From Microbacteriaceae bacterium PS02067 (lineage in GTDB: Bacteria; Actinomycetota; Actinomycetes; Actinomycetales; Microbacteriaceae): 50,244 nucleotides of DNA. The notes under the pieces are model-generated. The model was not told the origin of the DNA, searched no databases, and was given only the letters and a program-made list of their open reading frames with translations. Location: NCBI GenBank assembly GCA_029960085.1, contig JASCPG010000014.1, positions 1 through 50,244 on the forward strand, written 5' to 3'. Each line of letters begins with the position of its first letter. Position 1 is the first letter of the stretch. This document shows, one piece after another, positions 7,741 through 15,467 of the stretch. The translations under genes and the position numbers were made by a program.

Positions 7741-9081
7741 GTGAGTGAACGCACCCTTGTCAGCCAGCTGCAGTCCCGTGAAGACGGCCCCGTGTCGGTG
7801 TCCGGATGGGTCGAGACCGTCCGCGATCAGAAGAAGGTGCAGTTCGTCATCCTGCGCGATGAGACCGGCGCCGTGCAGCTCGTGAACCCCGCCACGCGCC
7901 CCGACCCCGAGGCGACGGACCAGGATGCCGCGGCGCTCGCCCTCACCGCCGTGATCTCCGAACTGTCGACCGGCACGTTCCTCACGGTCACGGGTGAGCT
8001 CAAGCACGACGAGCGCGTCAAGCTCGGCGGCGTCGAGATCAAGATCGGTGCGCTCGACGTGGCATCCGCCGCGCTGCCGGAGACCCCGATCGCGGCCGAC
8101 AGCGGCATCGACAAGCGCATGGACTGGCGCTTCATCGACCTGCGCCAGCGTCGCAACGCCCTCATCTTCCGCATCGCGACGACGCTCGAGCACGCGATGC
8201 GCAGCTACTGGATCGACCGCGACTACGTCGAGCTGCACACGCCGAAGCTCATGTCGACGCCCGCCGAGGGCAACGCCGAGCTGTTCGCGCTGGAGTACTT
8301 CGGCGAGCAGACCGCGTACCTCGCGCAGAGCCCGCAGCACTACAAGCAGATGGCGCAGTCCGCCGGGTTCGGCAAGATCTTCGAGATCGGCGACGTGTTC
8401 CGCGCCGACCCGAGCTTCACGAGCCGCCACGCGACCGAGTTCACCTCGATCGACGCCGAGATCTCGTGGATCGACGGCTACGAGGACGTCGCGCAGATGC
8501 AGGAGGAGCTCCTCGCGACCGCCTTCGCCGCCGTCGCCGAGAAGCACGGCGCCGAGATCAAGGAGCTGTTCGATGTCGACGTCGTCGTCCCGACGGTGCC
8601 GTTCCCGCGCATCCCGCTCGCCGAAGCGCGCGAGATCGTGACGGCCCGCGGGTACGAGATCCCCCGCACCGACGGCGACCTCGACCCCGAGGGCGAGCGC
8701 CAGATCTCCGCGCACGTGGAGGAGACCTACGGGCACCAGTTCGTCTTCATCACGGACTACCACCCCGAGATCCGCCCGTTCTACCACATGCGGGATGCCG
8801 CGACGGGGCTCACCAAGAGCTACGACCTGCTGTTCCGCGGCACGGAGATCACCACCGGCGCGCAGCGCGAGCACCGCATCGACGTGCTCGAGGCGCAGGC
8901 CCAGGAGAAGGGTCTGTCGCTCGAGGGTCTCGCCCACTACCTCGACTTCTTCCGCTACGGGGTGCCGCCCCACGGCGGGTTCGGGATGGGCCAGGCGCGC
9001 CTGCTGATGCTCCTGCTCGGCCAGGACTCGATCCGCGAGGTCACGTACCTGTTCCGCGGTCCCACGCGCCTCGCACCCTGA
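7741..9081 (+). CDS. aspS: Aspartyl-tRNA synthetase, short archaeal-type (probably nondiscriminating)
   Basis: The 446-aa class II synthetase has an N-terminal OB-fold anticodon domain (about residues 15-105), motif 2 (FRADPSFTSRHATEF, about 220) and motif 3 (GFGMGQARLLMLLLG, about 415). It lacks the roughly 120-aa GAD insertion and C-terminal extension of the usual bacterial AspRS, so it is the compact archaeal/eukaryotic class. Such enzymes often charge both tRNA-Asp and tRNA-Asn and need GatCAB to make Asn-tRNA; that is inference here. The GTG at 7741 is preferred over an upstream in-frame start because a TAGACT -10 box (7727-7732) sits 8 nt before it. Confidence 0.93.
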   Translation: MSERTLVSQLQSREDGPVSVSGWVETVRDQKKVQFVILRDETGAVQLVNPATRPDPEATDQDAAALALTAVISELSTGTFLTVTGELKHDERVKLGGVEIKIGALDVASAALPETPIAADSGIDKRMDWRFIDLRQRRNALIFRIATTLEHAMRSYWIDRDYVELHTPKLMSTPAEGNAELFALEYFGEQTAYLAQSPQHYKQMAQSAGFGKIFEIGDVFRADPSFTSRHATEFTSIDAEISWIDGYEDVAQMQEELLATAFAAVAEKHGAEIKELFDVDVVVPTVPFPRIPLAEAREIVTARGYEIPRTDGDLDPEGERQISAHVEETYGHQFVFITDYHPEIRPFYHMRDAATGLTKSYDLLFRGTEITTGAQREHRIDVLEAQAQEKGLSLEGLAHYLDFFRYGVPPHGGFGMGQARLLMLLLGQDSIREVTYLFRGPTRLAP

Positions 9082-9198
9082 CGCTGTCGAGCCCCACGCC
9101 GTCGCACCCGATTCTCTGGGTTGACGGATAGGAGCGACGCCCTAGGATCGCAAACGAGCGCGGCATCCTCGACCGTGCCGGATCCGAAGGAGTACTCC

Positions 9199-9516
9199 AT
9201 GACCGACTGGGCCGCTGACGTCAAGATCTACCGTCCCGACGCCGATGACGCCGCTATCTCGGGCCTGCTCGACACCTACCGACTGGTCATGTCGAACCGG
9301 GACTCTGCCTACGTCGCGTTCTCCGACCCCACCGAGGTCGAGACCGTCAAGACCAACTTCCTCAAGAAGAAGCTCGGCCTCACCGAGTCCGACGAGGTCC
9401 TCGACGCCGCTCTCGCCGAGGTGGGCGAGACGCTGAAGGGCGACCGGACCAAGAGCCGCATCACCGTGTACTACCTGCTCGCAGAGAAGTTCGGCAAGCT
9501 CGGCCTGTTCTCCTGA
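9199..9516 (+). CDS. DUF2853 family protein
   Basis: The 105-aa soluble, charged protein matches the DUF2853 family pattern: an N-terminal MTDWAADVKIY stretch, a central FLKKKLGL, and a C-terminal KGDRTKSRITVYYLLAEKFG. The function is unknown. The ATG at 9199 is preferred to an in-frame upstream start because AAGGAG (9187-9192) lies 6 nt before it and family members begin with this tryptophan-containing segment. A strong terminator follows directly, so it ends its transcription unit. Confidence 0.88.
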   Translation: MTDWAADVKIYRPDADDAAISGLLDTYRLVMSNRDSAYVAFSDPTEVETVKTNFLKKKLGLTESDEVLDAALAEVGETLKGDRTKSRITVYYLLAEKFGKLGLFS

Positions 9517-9533
9517 GCCCCGCCTGACCTGGA

Positions 9534-9562
9534 ACGGCCCCCGTGCGAACGGGGGCCGTTTT
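9534..9562 (+). terminator. Intrinsic terminator after the DUF2853 gene
   Basis: A perfect 10-bp stem ACGGCCCCCG/CGGGGGCCGT with a 6-nt loop is followed by TTTT (one T shared with the stem). It separates the DUF2853 gene from the ABC transporter operon and is the clearest Rho-independent terminator in the window. Confidence 0.9.
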
Positions 9563-9750
9563 CGCGCCAGGCGCTCGCGCGATCCGGCGCGTCCCGCCCG
9601 CACCGCCCCCCCCGCACGCCGCCGATTTGCCCGGGCGTCGCCATCCGTTCACCTCGAACGCATCCGCGCGCCACCTCGCGTGCCTATCGTCCTCTCGTCC
9701 CCGTCGCGCTCGCCCCTTTCGGCGTGCGCGCCATCCCGAGAGGAAATCGA

Positions 9751-10881
9751 ATGTCCACGTCGACCCTGCGTCGGATCGTTCCGACCATCGCGCTGATCAC
9801 CGCTTCGGCGATCGCGCTCGCGGCCTGCTCGTCGGCCGCCGCCACCCCGTCCGAGAGCGGCTCGGATGCCGCCGCCGCGACGAGCGTCGCCGACTTCGGC
9901 ACGTTCGCCGACCTCGAGGCCGCCGCGAAGGCCGAAGGCAAGCTCAACGTCATCGCGCTGCCGCGCGACTGGGCGAACTACGGCGAGATCATCGACGCCT
10001 TCAAGAAGAAGTACCCCGAGATCGAGGTCACCGAGCAGTCCCCCGACGTCTCGAGCGCCGAGGAGATCCAGGCGGCCACGACGAACGCCGGCCTCGACAC
10101 CGCCCCCGACGTGTTCGACCTCGGCCTCACCGTGGCCCTGCAGAACACCGACAAGTTCGCCGCCTACAAGGTGCAGACGTTCGACGAGATCCCCGACGCG
10201 CTCAAGGAGCCGACGGGTCTGTTCGTCGGCGACTACGGCGGGTACATGTCGGTCGGCTACGACTCGAGCCGCTTCCCCGAGCCGAAGAAGATCACCGACC
10301 TCCTCGGCGCCGACTACAAGGGCTCGGTCGCGATCAACGGCGACCCGACGCAGGCCGGTGCGGCGTTCGCCGCCGTGGGGCTCGCGACGGTGCAGAACGG
10401 CGGCACGCTGGATGACTTCCAGCCCGGCATCGACTTCTTCGCCGACCTCCAGAAGGCGGGCAACCTCCTCAAGGTCGACGTGACCACCGGCACGATCGCC
10501 TCCGGCGAGACCCCCGTGGTCTTCGACTGGGACTACCTGAACGCGACGCACTCCGCCGACAACGCCAACTGGAAGGTCAAGGTCTTCTCGGGCGCCGGCT
10601 ACGCGGGCTACTACAACCAGGCGATCAACAAGGACGCTCCGAACCCGGCCGCCGCGCGCCTCTGGCAGGAGTTCCTCTACAGCGACGACGTGCAGAACCT
10701 CTGGCTGGCCGGCGGCGCCCGCCCCGTGCGCATGGAGGCCATGACGAAGGCCGGCACGATCGACGAGGCCGCCGCGGCCAAGCTCCCCGCCGCCCCCTCC
10801 GACACGGTCGTCCCGACCGAGGCTCAGAGCAAGGCCGCCGGCACGCTCCTCGGCGAGAAGTGGGCCTCGGCCGTCCAGTGA
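9751..10881 (+). CDS. ABC transporter extracellular solute-binding protein (lipoprotein)
   Basis: The 376-aa protein has a signal peptide with lipobox ALAACSS (Cys near residue 27) followed by a Ser/Ala-rich linker. The rest has the type II periplasmic-binding fold of the polyamine/iron/phosphonate-type binding proteins, with PRDWANYGEIIDAFKKKYPEI near residue 80 and VFDWDYLNA near 260. The ligand cannot be assigned. The ATG at 9751 follows a GAGAGGAAAT ribosome site and begins the signal peptide; a longer in-frame start upstream adds only MRAIPRGNR. It overlaps the first permease by GTGA. Confidence 0.88.
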   Translation: MSTSTLRRIVPTIALITASAIALAACSSAAATPSESGSDAAAATSVADFGTFADLEAAAKAEGKLNVIALPRDWANYGEIIDAFKKKYPEIEVTEQSPDVSSAEEIQAATTNAGLDTAPDVFDLGLTVALQNTDKFAAYKVQTFDEIPDALKEPTGLFVGDYGGYMSVGYDSSRFPEPKKITDLLGADYKGSVAINGDPTQAGAAFAAVGLATVQNGGTLDDFQPGIDFFADLQKAGNLLKVDVTTGTIASGETPVVFDWDYLNATHSADNANWKVKVFSGAGYAGYYNQAINKDAPNPAAARLWQEFLYSDDVQNLWLAGGARPVRMEAMTKAGTIDEAAAAKLPAAPSDTVVPTEAQSKAAGTLLGEKWASAVQ

Positions 10882-11810
10882 CACCCGCGACTGTCGCACC
10901 CGCTGCGACGAGCACAGGCCCCGGGTCGGAGCACCACGCTCCGACCCGGGGTCGGTCGCGTCGCAGCGCACCGTCCCTCACGTGGCTGGGGCTGCTCCCC
11001 TTCGCCGCGTACCTCCTCCTCTTCCTGGTCCTTCCGACCGTCCTCGCGATCGGCACCGGCTTCTTCGAGAAGAACGGCACGTTCACCTGGGCGAACATCT
11101 CCGCCCTCGTCGACCCCGTCGTCCTCACCGCGTTCTGGAACAGCACGTGGCTGTCGCTGCTCACCGCCGCCATCGGCGCGATCCTCGGTGCGCTCGTCTG
11201 CTACGCCGCGATGGGTCTTCCCCCGCAGGGCGCCGTACGCAGCGCGCTGGATGCCGCGACAGGCGTGCTCGCCCAGTTCGGCGGCGTCATGCTCGCATTC
11301 GTCTTCATCGCCACGATCGGCGTGCAGGGTGTCGTGACCCTGCTTCTCAAGGACTCGTTCGGCGTCGACCTGCAGCCGGGGACCTGGCTCTACTCGGTGC
11401 CGGGCCTCATCCTCCCCTACATCTACTTCCAGGTGCCGCTCATGGTCATCACGTTCCTCCCCGCCCTGTCGGCGCTGAAGTCTCAGTGGGCGGAGGCGAA
11501 CCTCACGCTCGGCGGCACGCGGGCGAGCTTCTGGCTGCGGATCGGCCTGCCGGTGCTCGCGCCGTCGTTCCTCGCGAGCTTCCTGCTGCTGTTCGCGAAC
11601 GCGTTCTCGTCGTACGCGACGGCCGCCGCCCTGGCGAGCCAGGGCTCGCAGATCGTGCCGCTGCAGATCCGCGCGGCGCTCACGAGCGAGACCGTGCTCG
11701 GGCGGGAGAACCTCGCGGGCGCCCTCGCGCTCGGCATGATCGTCGTCGTCGGCGTCGTCATGGCCCTCTACGCCCTCGTCCAGCGGCGCGCCGCGCGGTG
11801 GCAGTCGTGA
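10878..11810 (+). CDS. ABC transporter permease (first subunit)
   Basis: The 310-aa permease has six predicted helices and the EAA-type cytoplasmic loop (EANLTLGGTRASFWLRIGLPVL, about residues 207-228) that contacts the ATPase. The first helix starts near residue 36, after a hydrophilic N-terminal extension encoded partly by a strong hairpin (10919-10951). The GTG at 10878 overlaps the stop of the binding-protein gene; a GTG at 10860 is also in frame. It forms the membrane channel with the next permease. Confidence 0.9.
   Translation: MTPATVAPAATSTGPGSEHHAPTRGRSRRSAPSLTWLGLLPFAAYLLLFLVLPTVLAIGTGFFEKNGTFTWANISALVDPVVLTAFWNSTWLSLLTAAIGAILGALVCYAAMGLPPQGAVRSALDAATGVLAQFGGVMLAFVFIATIGVQGVVTLLLKDSFGVDLQPGTWLYSVPGLILPYIYFQVPLMVITFLPALSALKSQWAEANLTLGGTRASFWLRIGLPVLAPSFLASFLLLFANAFSSYATAAALASQGSQIVPLQIRAALTSETVLGRENLAGALALGMIVVVGVVMALYALVQRRAARWQS
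10919..10951 (+). promoter_or_regulatory. Perfect 14-bp hairpin between binding-protein and permease genes
   Basis: The arms CCCCGGGTCGGAGC and GCTCCGACCCGGGG enclose a 5-nt loop, 38 nt after the stop of the binding-protein gene and inside the permease N-terminal codons. No T-run follows. Structures here in importer operons commonly protect the upstream mRNA segment or limit read-through so that more binding protein than permease is made; that role is inferred. Confidence 0.65.
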
Positions 11811-12631
11811 GCGGGCCCGGCATCGCGCCCTCGCGGGCGACGCGCACCGTGATCGGCGTCGTCATCGGCATCCTGTTCGCGATCCCGCTGCTGTCGACGT
11901 TCCTGTTCACTCTGCGCGACCGCGAGAGCGGCGGGCTGTCGTTCGCCAACTGGGTGCGCGTGTTCGATCCCGCCAACACCCAGGTGCTCACGCCGATCTG
12001 GACGGGACTCGGCAACTCGCTCGTCCTCGCCGTCGTCACGGTCGTGATCGTCCTCGTGCTGCTGCTTCCGACGATGATCCTCATCGAGTTGCGCTTCCCG
12101 AACCTCGCCCGCGTGTTCGAGTTCGCGGTGCTGCTGCCGATCTCGATCCCCGCGATCGTGCTCGTCGTCGGTCTCGCGCCGATCTACCTGCAGATCGGAC
12201 GCACGTTCGGCACGGGAACGTGGACCCTCGCCTTCGCGTACGGCATCACCGTGCTGCCGTTCGCCTACCGGTCGATCAAGGCTGCGATGGATGCCGTGGA
12301 CCTCCGCACGCTCGCCGAGGCGGCCCGCTCGCTCGGCGCGGGCTGGCTCGCCGTCGTCGTCCGGGCGCTCGTCCCGAACCTCCGACAGGGGCTCCTCGCG
12401 GCATCCCTCGTCTCCGTCGCCGTCGTCCTCGGCGAGTTCACCATCGCGTCGCTGCTGAACCGTCAGGTGTTCCAGACCGCGCTCGTGGTGGCACAGAAGA
12501 TCGACCCGTACGCGTCGGCGATCTTCACGCTGCTCTCGCTCCTGTTCGTCTTCCTCCTGCTCCTCCTCATCGGTCGCGCGGCCGCCTCGTCTTCACGGGG
12601 ACGCCGCCGCGCCGGAAAGGCCTCGTCATGA
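11807..12631 (+). CDS. ABC transporter permease (second subunit)
   Basis: The 274-aa protein has six predicted helices and the permease loop AEAARSLGAGWLAVVVRALVP (about residues 171-191). It is the second inner-membrane subunit of the same importer. The start is a GTG that overlaps the previous stop (GTGA), and the gene ends in an ATGA overlap with the ATPase gene, so all four transporter genes are tightly coupled. The C-terminus is basic (SSSRGRRRAGKASS). Confidence 0.9.
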   Translation: MSGPGIAPSRATRTVIGVVIGILFAIPLLSTFLFTLRDRESGGLSFANWVRVFDPANTQVLTPIWTGLGNSLVLAVVTVVIVLVLLLPTMILIELRFPNLARVFEFAVLLPISIPAIVLVVGLAPIYLQIGRTFGTGTWTLAFAYGITVLPFAYRSIKAAMDAVDLRTLAEAARSLGAGWLAVVVRALVPNLRQGLLAASLVSVAVVLGEFTIASLLNRQVFQTALVVAQKIDPYASAIFTLLSLLFVFLLLLLIGRAAASSSRGRRRAGKASS

Positions 12632-13734
12632 CCACCGCCGACTCCCCCGCGCGCGCCCTGCCGCGCACCTCCGAGAACCTGCTCCTGCACGAGACGGGCG
12701 AAGGCACGACGGTGCAGCTGGCCGGCATCGTGAAGGAGTTCGGCGCGACGCGCGTCCTGCACGGGGTGGACCTCGACATCGCCCCCGGCGAGTTCGTGTC
12801 GCTGCTCGGCCCGTCCGGCTGCGGCAAGACGACGCTCCTACGGATCCTCGCGGGGCTCGAAGACTCCACCGACGGCACCGTCTCCTTCGATGGGAAGGAT
12901 GTCTCGCGGGTGCCGACCAACAAGCGCGACATCGGCATGGTCTTCCAGTCGTACTCGCTGTTCCCGCACCTCCGGGTCGTCGACAACACCGCGTTCGGCC
13001 TCCGCCGGCGCGGTGTCGGCGCCCGCGAGGCGGCGAAGCGCGCGCAGGATGCGCTCGAGCTGGTCGGGCTCGGGCACCTCGCCGACCGGTTCCCGCATCA
13101 GCTCTCCGGCGGTCAGCAGCAGCGCGTCGCCCTCGCCCGCGCCCTCGTCACGGAGCCCCGCGTGCTGCTCCTCGACGAGCCGCTGTCGGCGCTGGATGCC
13201 AAGGTGCGCGTGCAGCTGCGCGACGAGATCCGCCGCATCCAGCTGCGCCTGGGCATCACGACCGTCTTCGTCACGCACGACCAGGAGGAGGCACTCGCCG
13301 TCTCCGACCGCATCGCCGTCATGAACGCGGGGCGTATCGAGCAGATCGGCACGCCGGGCGAACTGTACGAGCGGCCCTCCTCCCCCGAGGTCGCGGCGTT
13401 CGTCGGGCTCTCGAGCGTCGTGCCGGCGGTCTCCGATGGCGCCGTCGCCCGCGTGTGGGGGCTCGAGCTGCCGCTGCTGCGCCCTGTGGATGCCGGTGCG
13501 GTGGAGATCTTCGTCCGCCCCGAGAACGTGCGGCTCGTCACGACCGCCGTGCCCGGCATCGACGCGACCGTGCAGGAGTCGACGTTCCTCGGCAGCTTCC
13601 GACGCACGCTCGTGCGCACCTCGGACGGTGCGATGATCACGCTGCAGCACCCCGTCGGCGAAGCGGTCACCTACGACGATGTCGTGCGCGTGTCGATCGA
13701 TCCCGTTCCGGTGCTCGCCCGCGTCGCGTCCTGA
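12628..13734 (+). CDS. ABC transporter ATP-binding protein (polyamine/iron-type, PotA-like)
   Basis: The 368-aa ATPase has Walker A GPSGCGKTT (about residue 64), Q-loop VFQSYSLFPHL, signature LSGGQQQRVALARAL (about 156-170), Walker B VLLLDEPLSALD, and switch His in VFVTHDQEEAL. A C-terminal TOBE/OB-like domain (about 275-368) is typical of importers for polyamines, iron, sulfate or sugars. It energises the two adjacent permeases. A roughly 35-residue N-terminal extension precedes the usual start of the fold. A bidirectional terminator lies 9 nt past the stop. Confidence 0.93.
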   Translation: MTTADSPARALPRTSENLLLHETGEGTTVQLAGIVKEFGATRVLHGVDLDIAPGEFVSLLGPSGCGKTTLLRILAGLEDSTDGTVSFDGKDVSRVPTNKRDIGMVFQSYSLFPHLRVVDNTAFGLRRRGVGAREAAKRAQDALELVGLGHLADRFPHQLSGGQQQRVALARALVTEPRVLLLDEPLSALDAKVRVQLRDEIRRIQLRLGITTVFVTHDQEEALAVSDRIAVMNAGRIEQIGTPGELYERPSSPEVAAFVGLSSVVPAVSDGAVARVWGLELPLLRPVDAGAVEIFVRPENVRLVTTAVPGIDATVQESTFLGSFRRTLVRTSDGAMITLQHPVGEAVTYDDVVRVSIDPVPVLARVAS

Positions 13735-13742
13735 CGACAGCC

Positions 13743-13777
13743 TTCGAGGTCTGGGTGCGCGCCGCTCAGACCTCGAA
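13743..13777. terminator. Bidirectional terminator-like inverted repeat
   Basis: TTCGAGGTCTG (13743-13753) and CAGACCTCGAA (13767-13777) form a perfect 11-bp stem with a 13-nt loop. It lies between the convergent transporter ATPase and Dabb genes and includes the Dabb stop codon. No long T-run is present on either strand. Confidence 0.6.
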
Positions 13778-14062
13778 GTCGACGGCGACGCGGTCGGAGA
13801 CGACCGAACGGATGTAGCCGGCCACCGCCTGGTGGTCGGGGTGCGTCTGATACGCGTCGAGGCCGGCACGATCGGCGAAGTCCGCGACGAGGGCGACGTC
13901 CCAATTGCCGCCGCCGACGACGTCGGGGCCGATCGACAGGTCGACGATCGAGGGTACGACCTCCCGCAGCGCACCGAGGTCGGCCGAGACCTTCGCGGCC
14001 TGTGCGGCGCGCTCGACGGGGTCTTCCGTGCGCAGCTTCCAAGCGACGACGTGGCGGATCAT
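13766..14062 (-). CDS. Dabb family (stress-responsive A/B barrel) protein
   Basis: The 98-aa protein begins MIRHVVAWKL and has the dimeric alpha-beta barrel pattern, with WDVALVADFADRAGLDAYQTHPDHQAV in the second half (split here as WDVALVADF and HPDHQAV near residues 60 and 75). Family members are small cytosolic dimers, some with catalytic roles in natural product cyclisation, most unassigned. An AAAGGA ribosome site precedes the ATG at 14062, and the start overlaps the glutaredoxin stop by ATGA. Confidence 0.85.
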   Translation of the reverse strand: MIRHVVAWKLRTEDPVERAAQAAKVSADLGALREVVPSIVDLSIGPDVVGGGNWDVALVADFADRAGLDAYQTHPDHQAVAGYIRSVVSDRVAVDFEV

Positions 14063-14376
14063 GCGGGGTCCTTTCGGGAAGGGGTGCGCGTCGCGGCATC
14101 CTGCGTCGCGGCATCCTGCGTCGCGGCATCCAGTGCCGTGCGCAGCCGCGCCGCGTCGAGGCGCCAGTGCGCGTGCAGCCGGTCGTCGATGAGCACGACC
14201 GGGATCTTCTCCCACCACGTGTCGTACAGCGATGGGTCGTCGAGGATCGAGACCTCCTCGACCGAGACGGCATCCTCGTCGTAGTCGGCGACGACGACGT
14301 CGACGATCTCGCGCGCGACGTCGCAGAGGTGACAGTCGGGCTTCGAGATGATCGTCAGGGTGGCCACGGCATCCAT
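14059..14376 (-). CDS. Glutaredoxin family (DUF836-like) protein with Ala/Thr/Gln repeat tail
   Basis: The 105-aa protein has a thioredoxin-like N-terminus with the CxxC site SKPDCHLCDVA (residues 9-19; Cys-His-Leu-Cys) and the cis-Pro strand KIPVVLIDD. It probably acts as a small thiol-disulfide oxidoreductase. The ATG at 14376 is chosen since it is close to the first beta strand; an ATG 12 codons upstream is also in frame. The C-terminus contains DAATQ repeated, encoded by a 15-bp tandem repeat, outside the conserved fold. Confidence 0.82.
   Translation of the reverse strand: MDAVATLTIISKPDCHLCDVAREIVDVVVADYDEDAVSVEEVSILDDPSLYDTWWEKIPVVLIDDRLHAHWRLDAARLRTALDAATQDAATQDAATRTPSRKDPA
14089..14133. 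repeat. 15-bp tandem repeat, three units
   Basis: The unit CGTCGCGGCATCCTG is present twice exactly and once with CAG at its end. It lies in the 3' end of the glutaredoxin gene and keeps frame, giving DAATQ repeats on the minus strand. Each unit carries one GGCATCC heptamer. Confidence 0.85.
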
Positions 14377-14439
14377 CCTGCCAGGCGGGAGGGACCCGGG
14401 ACGCGTCGCCATCCGGTCAGAGCGCGCGAGAGAAACACG

Positions 14440-14467
14440 AAGCGCCCGTCCCGGAGGACAGGCGCTT
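14440..14467 (-). terminator. Terminator after the bS22 gene
   Basis: AAGCGCC and GTCC pair with GGAC and GGCGCTT around a CGGA loop with one unpaired base on each side. On the minus strand it is followed by CGTGTTTCTC, a weak U-rich tail. It closes the short bS22 transcript. Confidence 0.7.
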
Positions 14468-14493
14468 GTGTCGTTGCAGCGTGCGAAGAAGGA

Positions 14494-14592
14494 TTACTTC
14501 TTGTTGCGACGCTGGTGGCGAGTCTTGCGAAGCAGCTTGCGGTGCTTCTTCTTCGCCATGCGCTTGCGGCGCTTCTTGATGACAGAACCCAC
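14494..14592 (-). CDS. bS22-type small ribosomal protein (AURKAIP1/COX24 domain)
   Basis: The 32-aa, extremely basic peptide begins MGSVIKKRRKRMAKKKHRKL and ends QRRNKK. This is the pattern of the actinobacterial bS22 protein, called AURKAIP1/COX24 domain protein in annotation, which sits in the small ribosomal subunit near the decoding region in mycobacteria. The start is GTG (14590-14592). The codons CGC/AAG dominate as expected for a highly expressed ribosomal peptide. A terminator follows 27 nt after the stop. Confidence 0.9.
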   Translation of the reverse strand: MGSVIKKRRKRMAKKKHRKLLRKTRHQRRNKK

Positions 14593-14675
14593 GGAAAACC
14601 TCACTATGTCAGGGGTCTGGACGCGCATCTTCCGCGTCCGGGAACGGGCATCATGCAAAATGCCCTCGGAGTAGT

Positions 14676-14867
14676 CTAGCCGACGTCGGCGATGGGCCGA
14701 TGCAGGGCGGCGGAGACGGCCGTCTCGGGCACGCGATAGCTGCGTCCGAAGCGCACGGCGGGGAGCTCGCCCGAGTGGACGAGACGGTAGACCGTCATCT
14801 TCGAGACGCGCATGATGTCGGCCACCTCTGCGACCGTCAGAAAGCGCACGTCAGCGAGTTCGGTCAT
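14676..14867 (-). CDS. BldC-like/excisionase-family helix-turn-helix regulator
   Basis: The 63-aa protein is almost entirely a MerR-type winged helix: FLTVAEVADIMRVSKMTVYRLVHSGELP at residues 9-36 (segments TVAEVADIMRVSKM and YRLVHSGELP), then a wing FGRSYRVPETAV. It resembles the developmental regulator BldC of streptomycetes, although the family is broad. The ATG at 14867 is preceded by GGGGAG at an 8-9 nt distance. It sits between the bS22 gene and the ArsR gene as a separate unit. Confidence 0.85.
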   Translation of the reverse strand: MTELADVRFLTVAEVADIMRVSKMTVYRLVHSGELPAVRFGRSYRVPETAVSAALHRPIADVG

Positions 14868-14980
14868 CGGTTGCTCCCCAGCTTCCCACCCAGTACCTTC
14901 GGTCCACAGTAGAGCGTCGTGATGCGCGTGTAAACCTGTGTGACCGATGTGAGCGACCGGTGTCGCCGTCCGAGCACGGG

Positions 14981-15394
14981 TCAGCGCCCCGGAATGCGCT
15001 TGAGCACACTCTCGAGCGCGTGCTTCGTGGATGCCGCAGCGCGCCCGACCAGGTCGGCCGCTGCGACCGCGGAGTCGGGCAGGGTCGTCGCGGCGCCGAC
15101 GACGCCGGCCGCGGCGACGCCGTCGTCGAAGAACGGCACGAGCCAGTCGTCGACTTCGTCGAGCGGCGCGGCCGACAGGCTGTAGTAGCGATGCTGACCC
15201 TCCTCCCGCACCGAGACGAGTTCCGCTTCGCGCAGCACCTTCAGGTGCTTCGACACGGTCGGCTGGCTGACACCCAGCTCGCCGACGATGAACGACACGC
15301 TCGTGCCGTGTTCGCCGGAGGCCGCACGCTCGCGCAGGAGCTGCAGGATGTCCCGACGGGTACCGTCGGCGATCACGTCGAAGATGTCCGCCAT
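14981..15394 (-). CDS. ArsR-type winged-helix transcriptional regulator
   Basis: The 137-aa protein has an ArsR-like winged helix at residues 1-75 (FDVIADGTRRDILQLL, then GVSQPTVSKHLKVLREAELV and the wing EEGQHRYYSL). No metal-binding CxC motif is seen in the recognition region, so a non-metal signal is likely. The C-terminal 55 residues are Ala/Val-rich. A TAACCT box (15401-15406) ends 6 nt before the ATG, the leaderless geometry. It is divergent from the K+ channel gene and could regulate it; this is inference from position only. Confidence 0.87.
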   Translation of the reverse strand: MADIFDVIADGTRRDILQLLRERAASGEHGTSVSFIVGELGVSQPTVSKHLKVLREAELVSVREEGQHRYYSLSAAPLDEVDDWLVPFFDDGVAAAGVVGAATTLPDSAVAAADLVGRAAASTKHALESVLKRIPGR

Positions 15395-15467
15395 GTAGGT
15401 AGGTTAGCCCGCGCCGCGCCCCGAGTACCATGACAACGGTCGAGCCACACGAGACGAGGAGGCGGCC

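Noticed and set aside
9563..9750. Riboswitch ahead of the ABC transporter operon
   Set aside because: No conserved riboswitch core could be recognised in the 190-nt spacer; only a ribosome site and a weak TATCGT box are visible.
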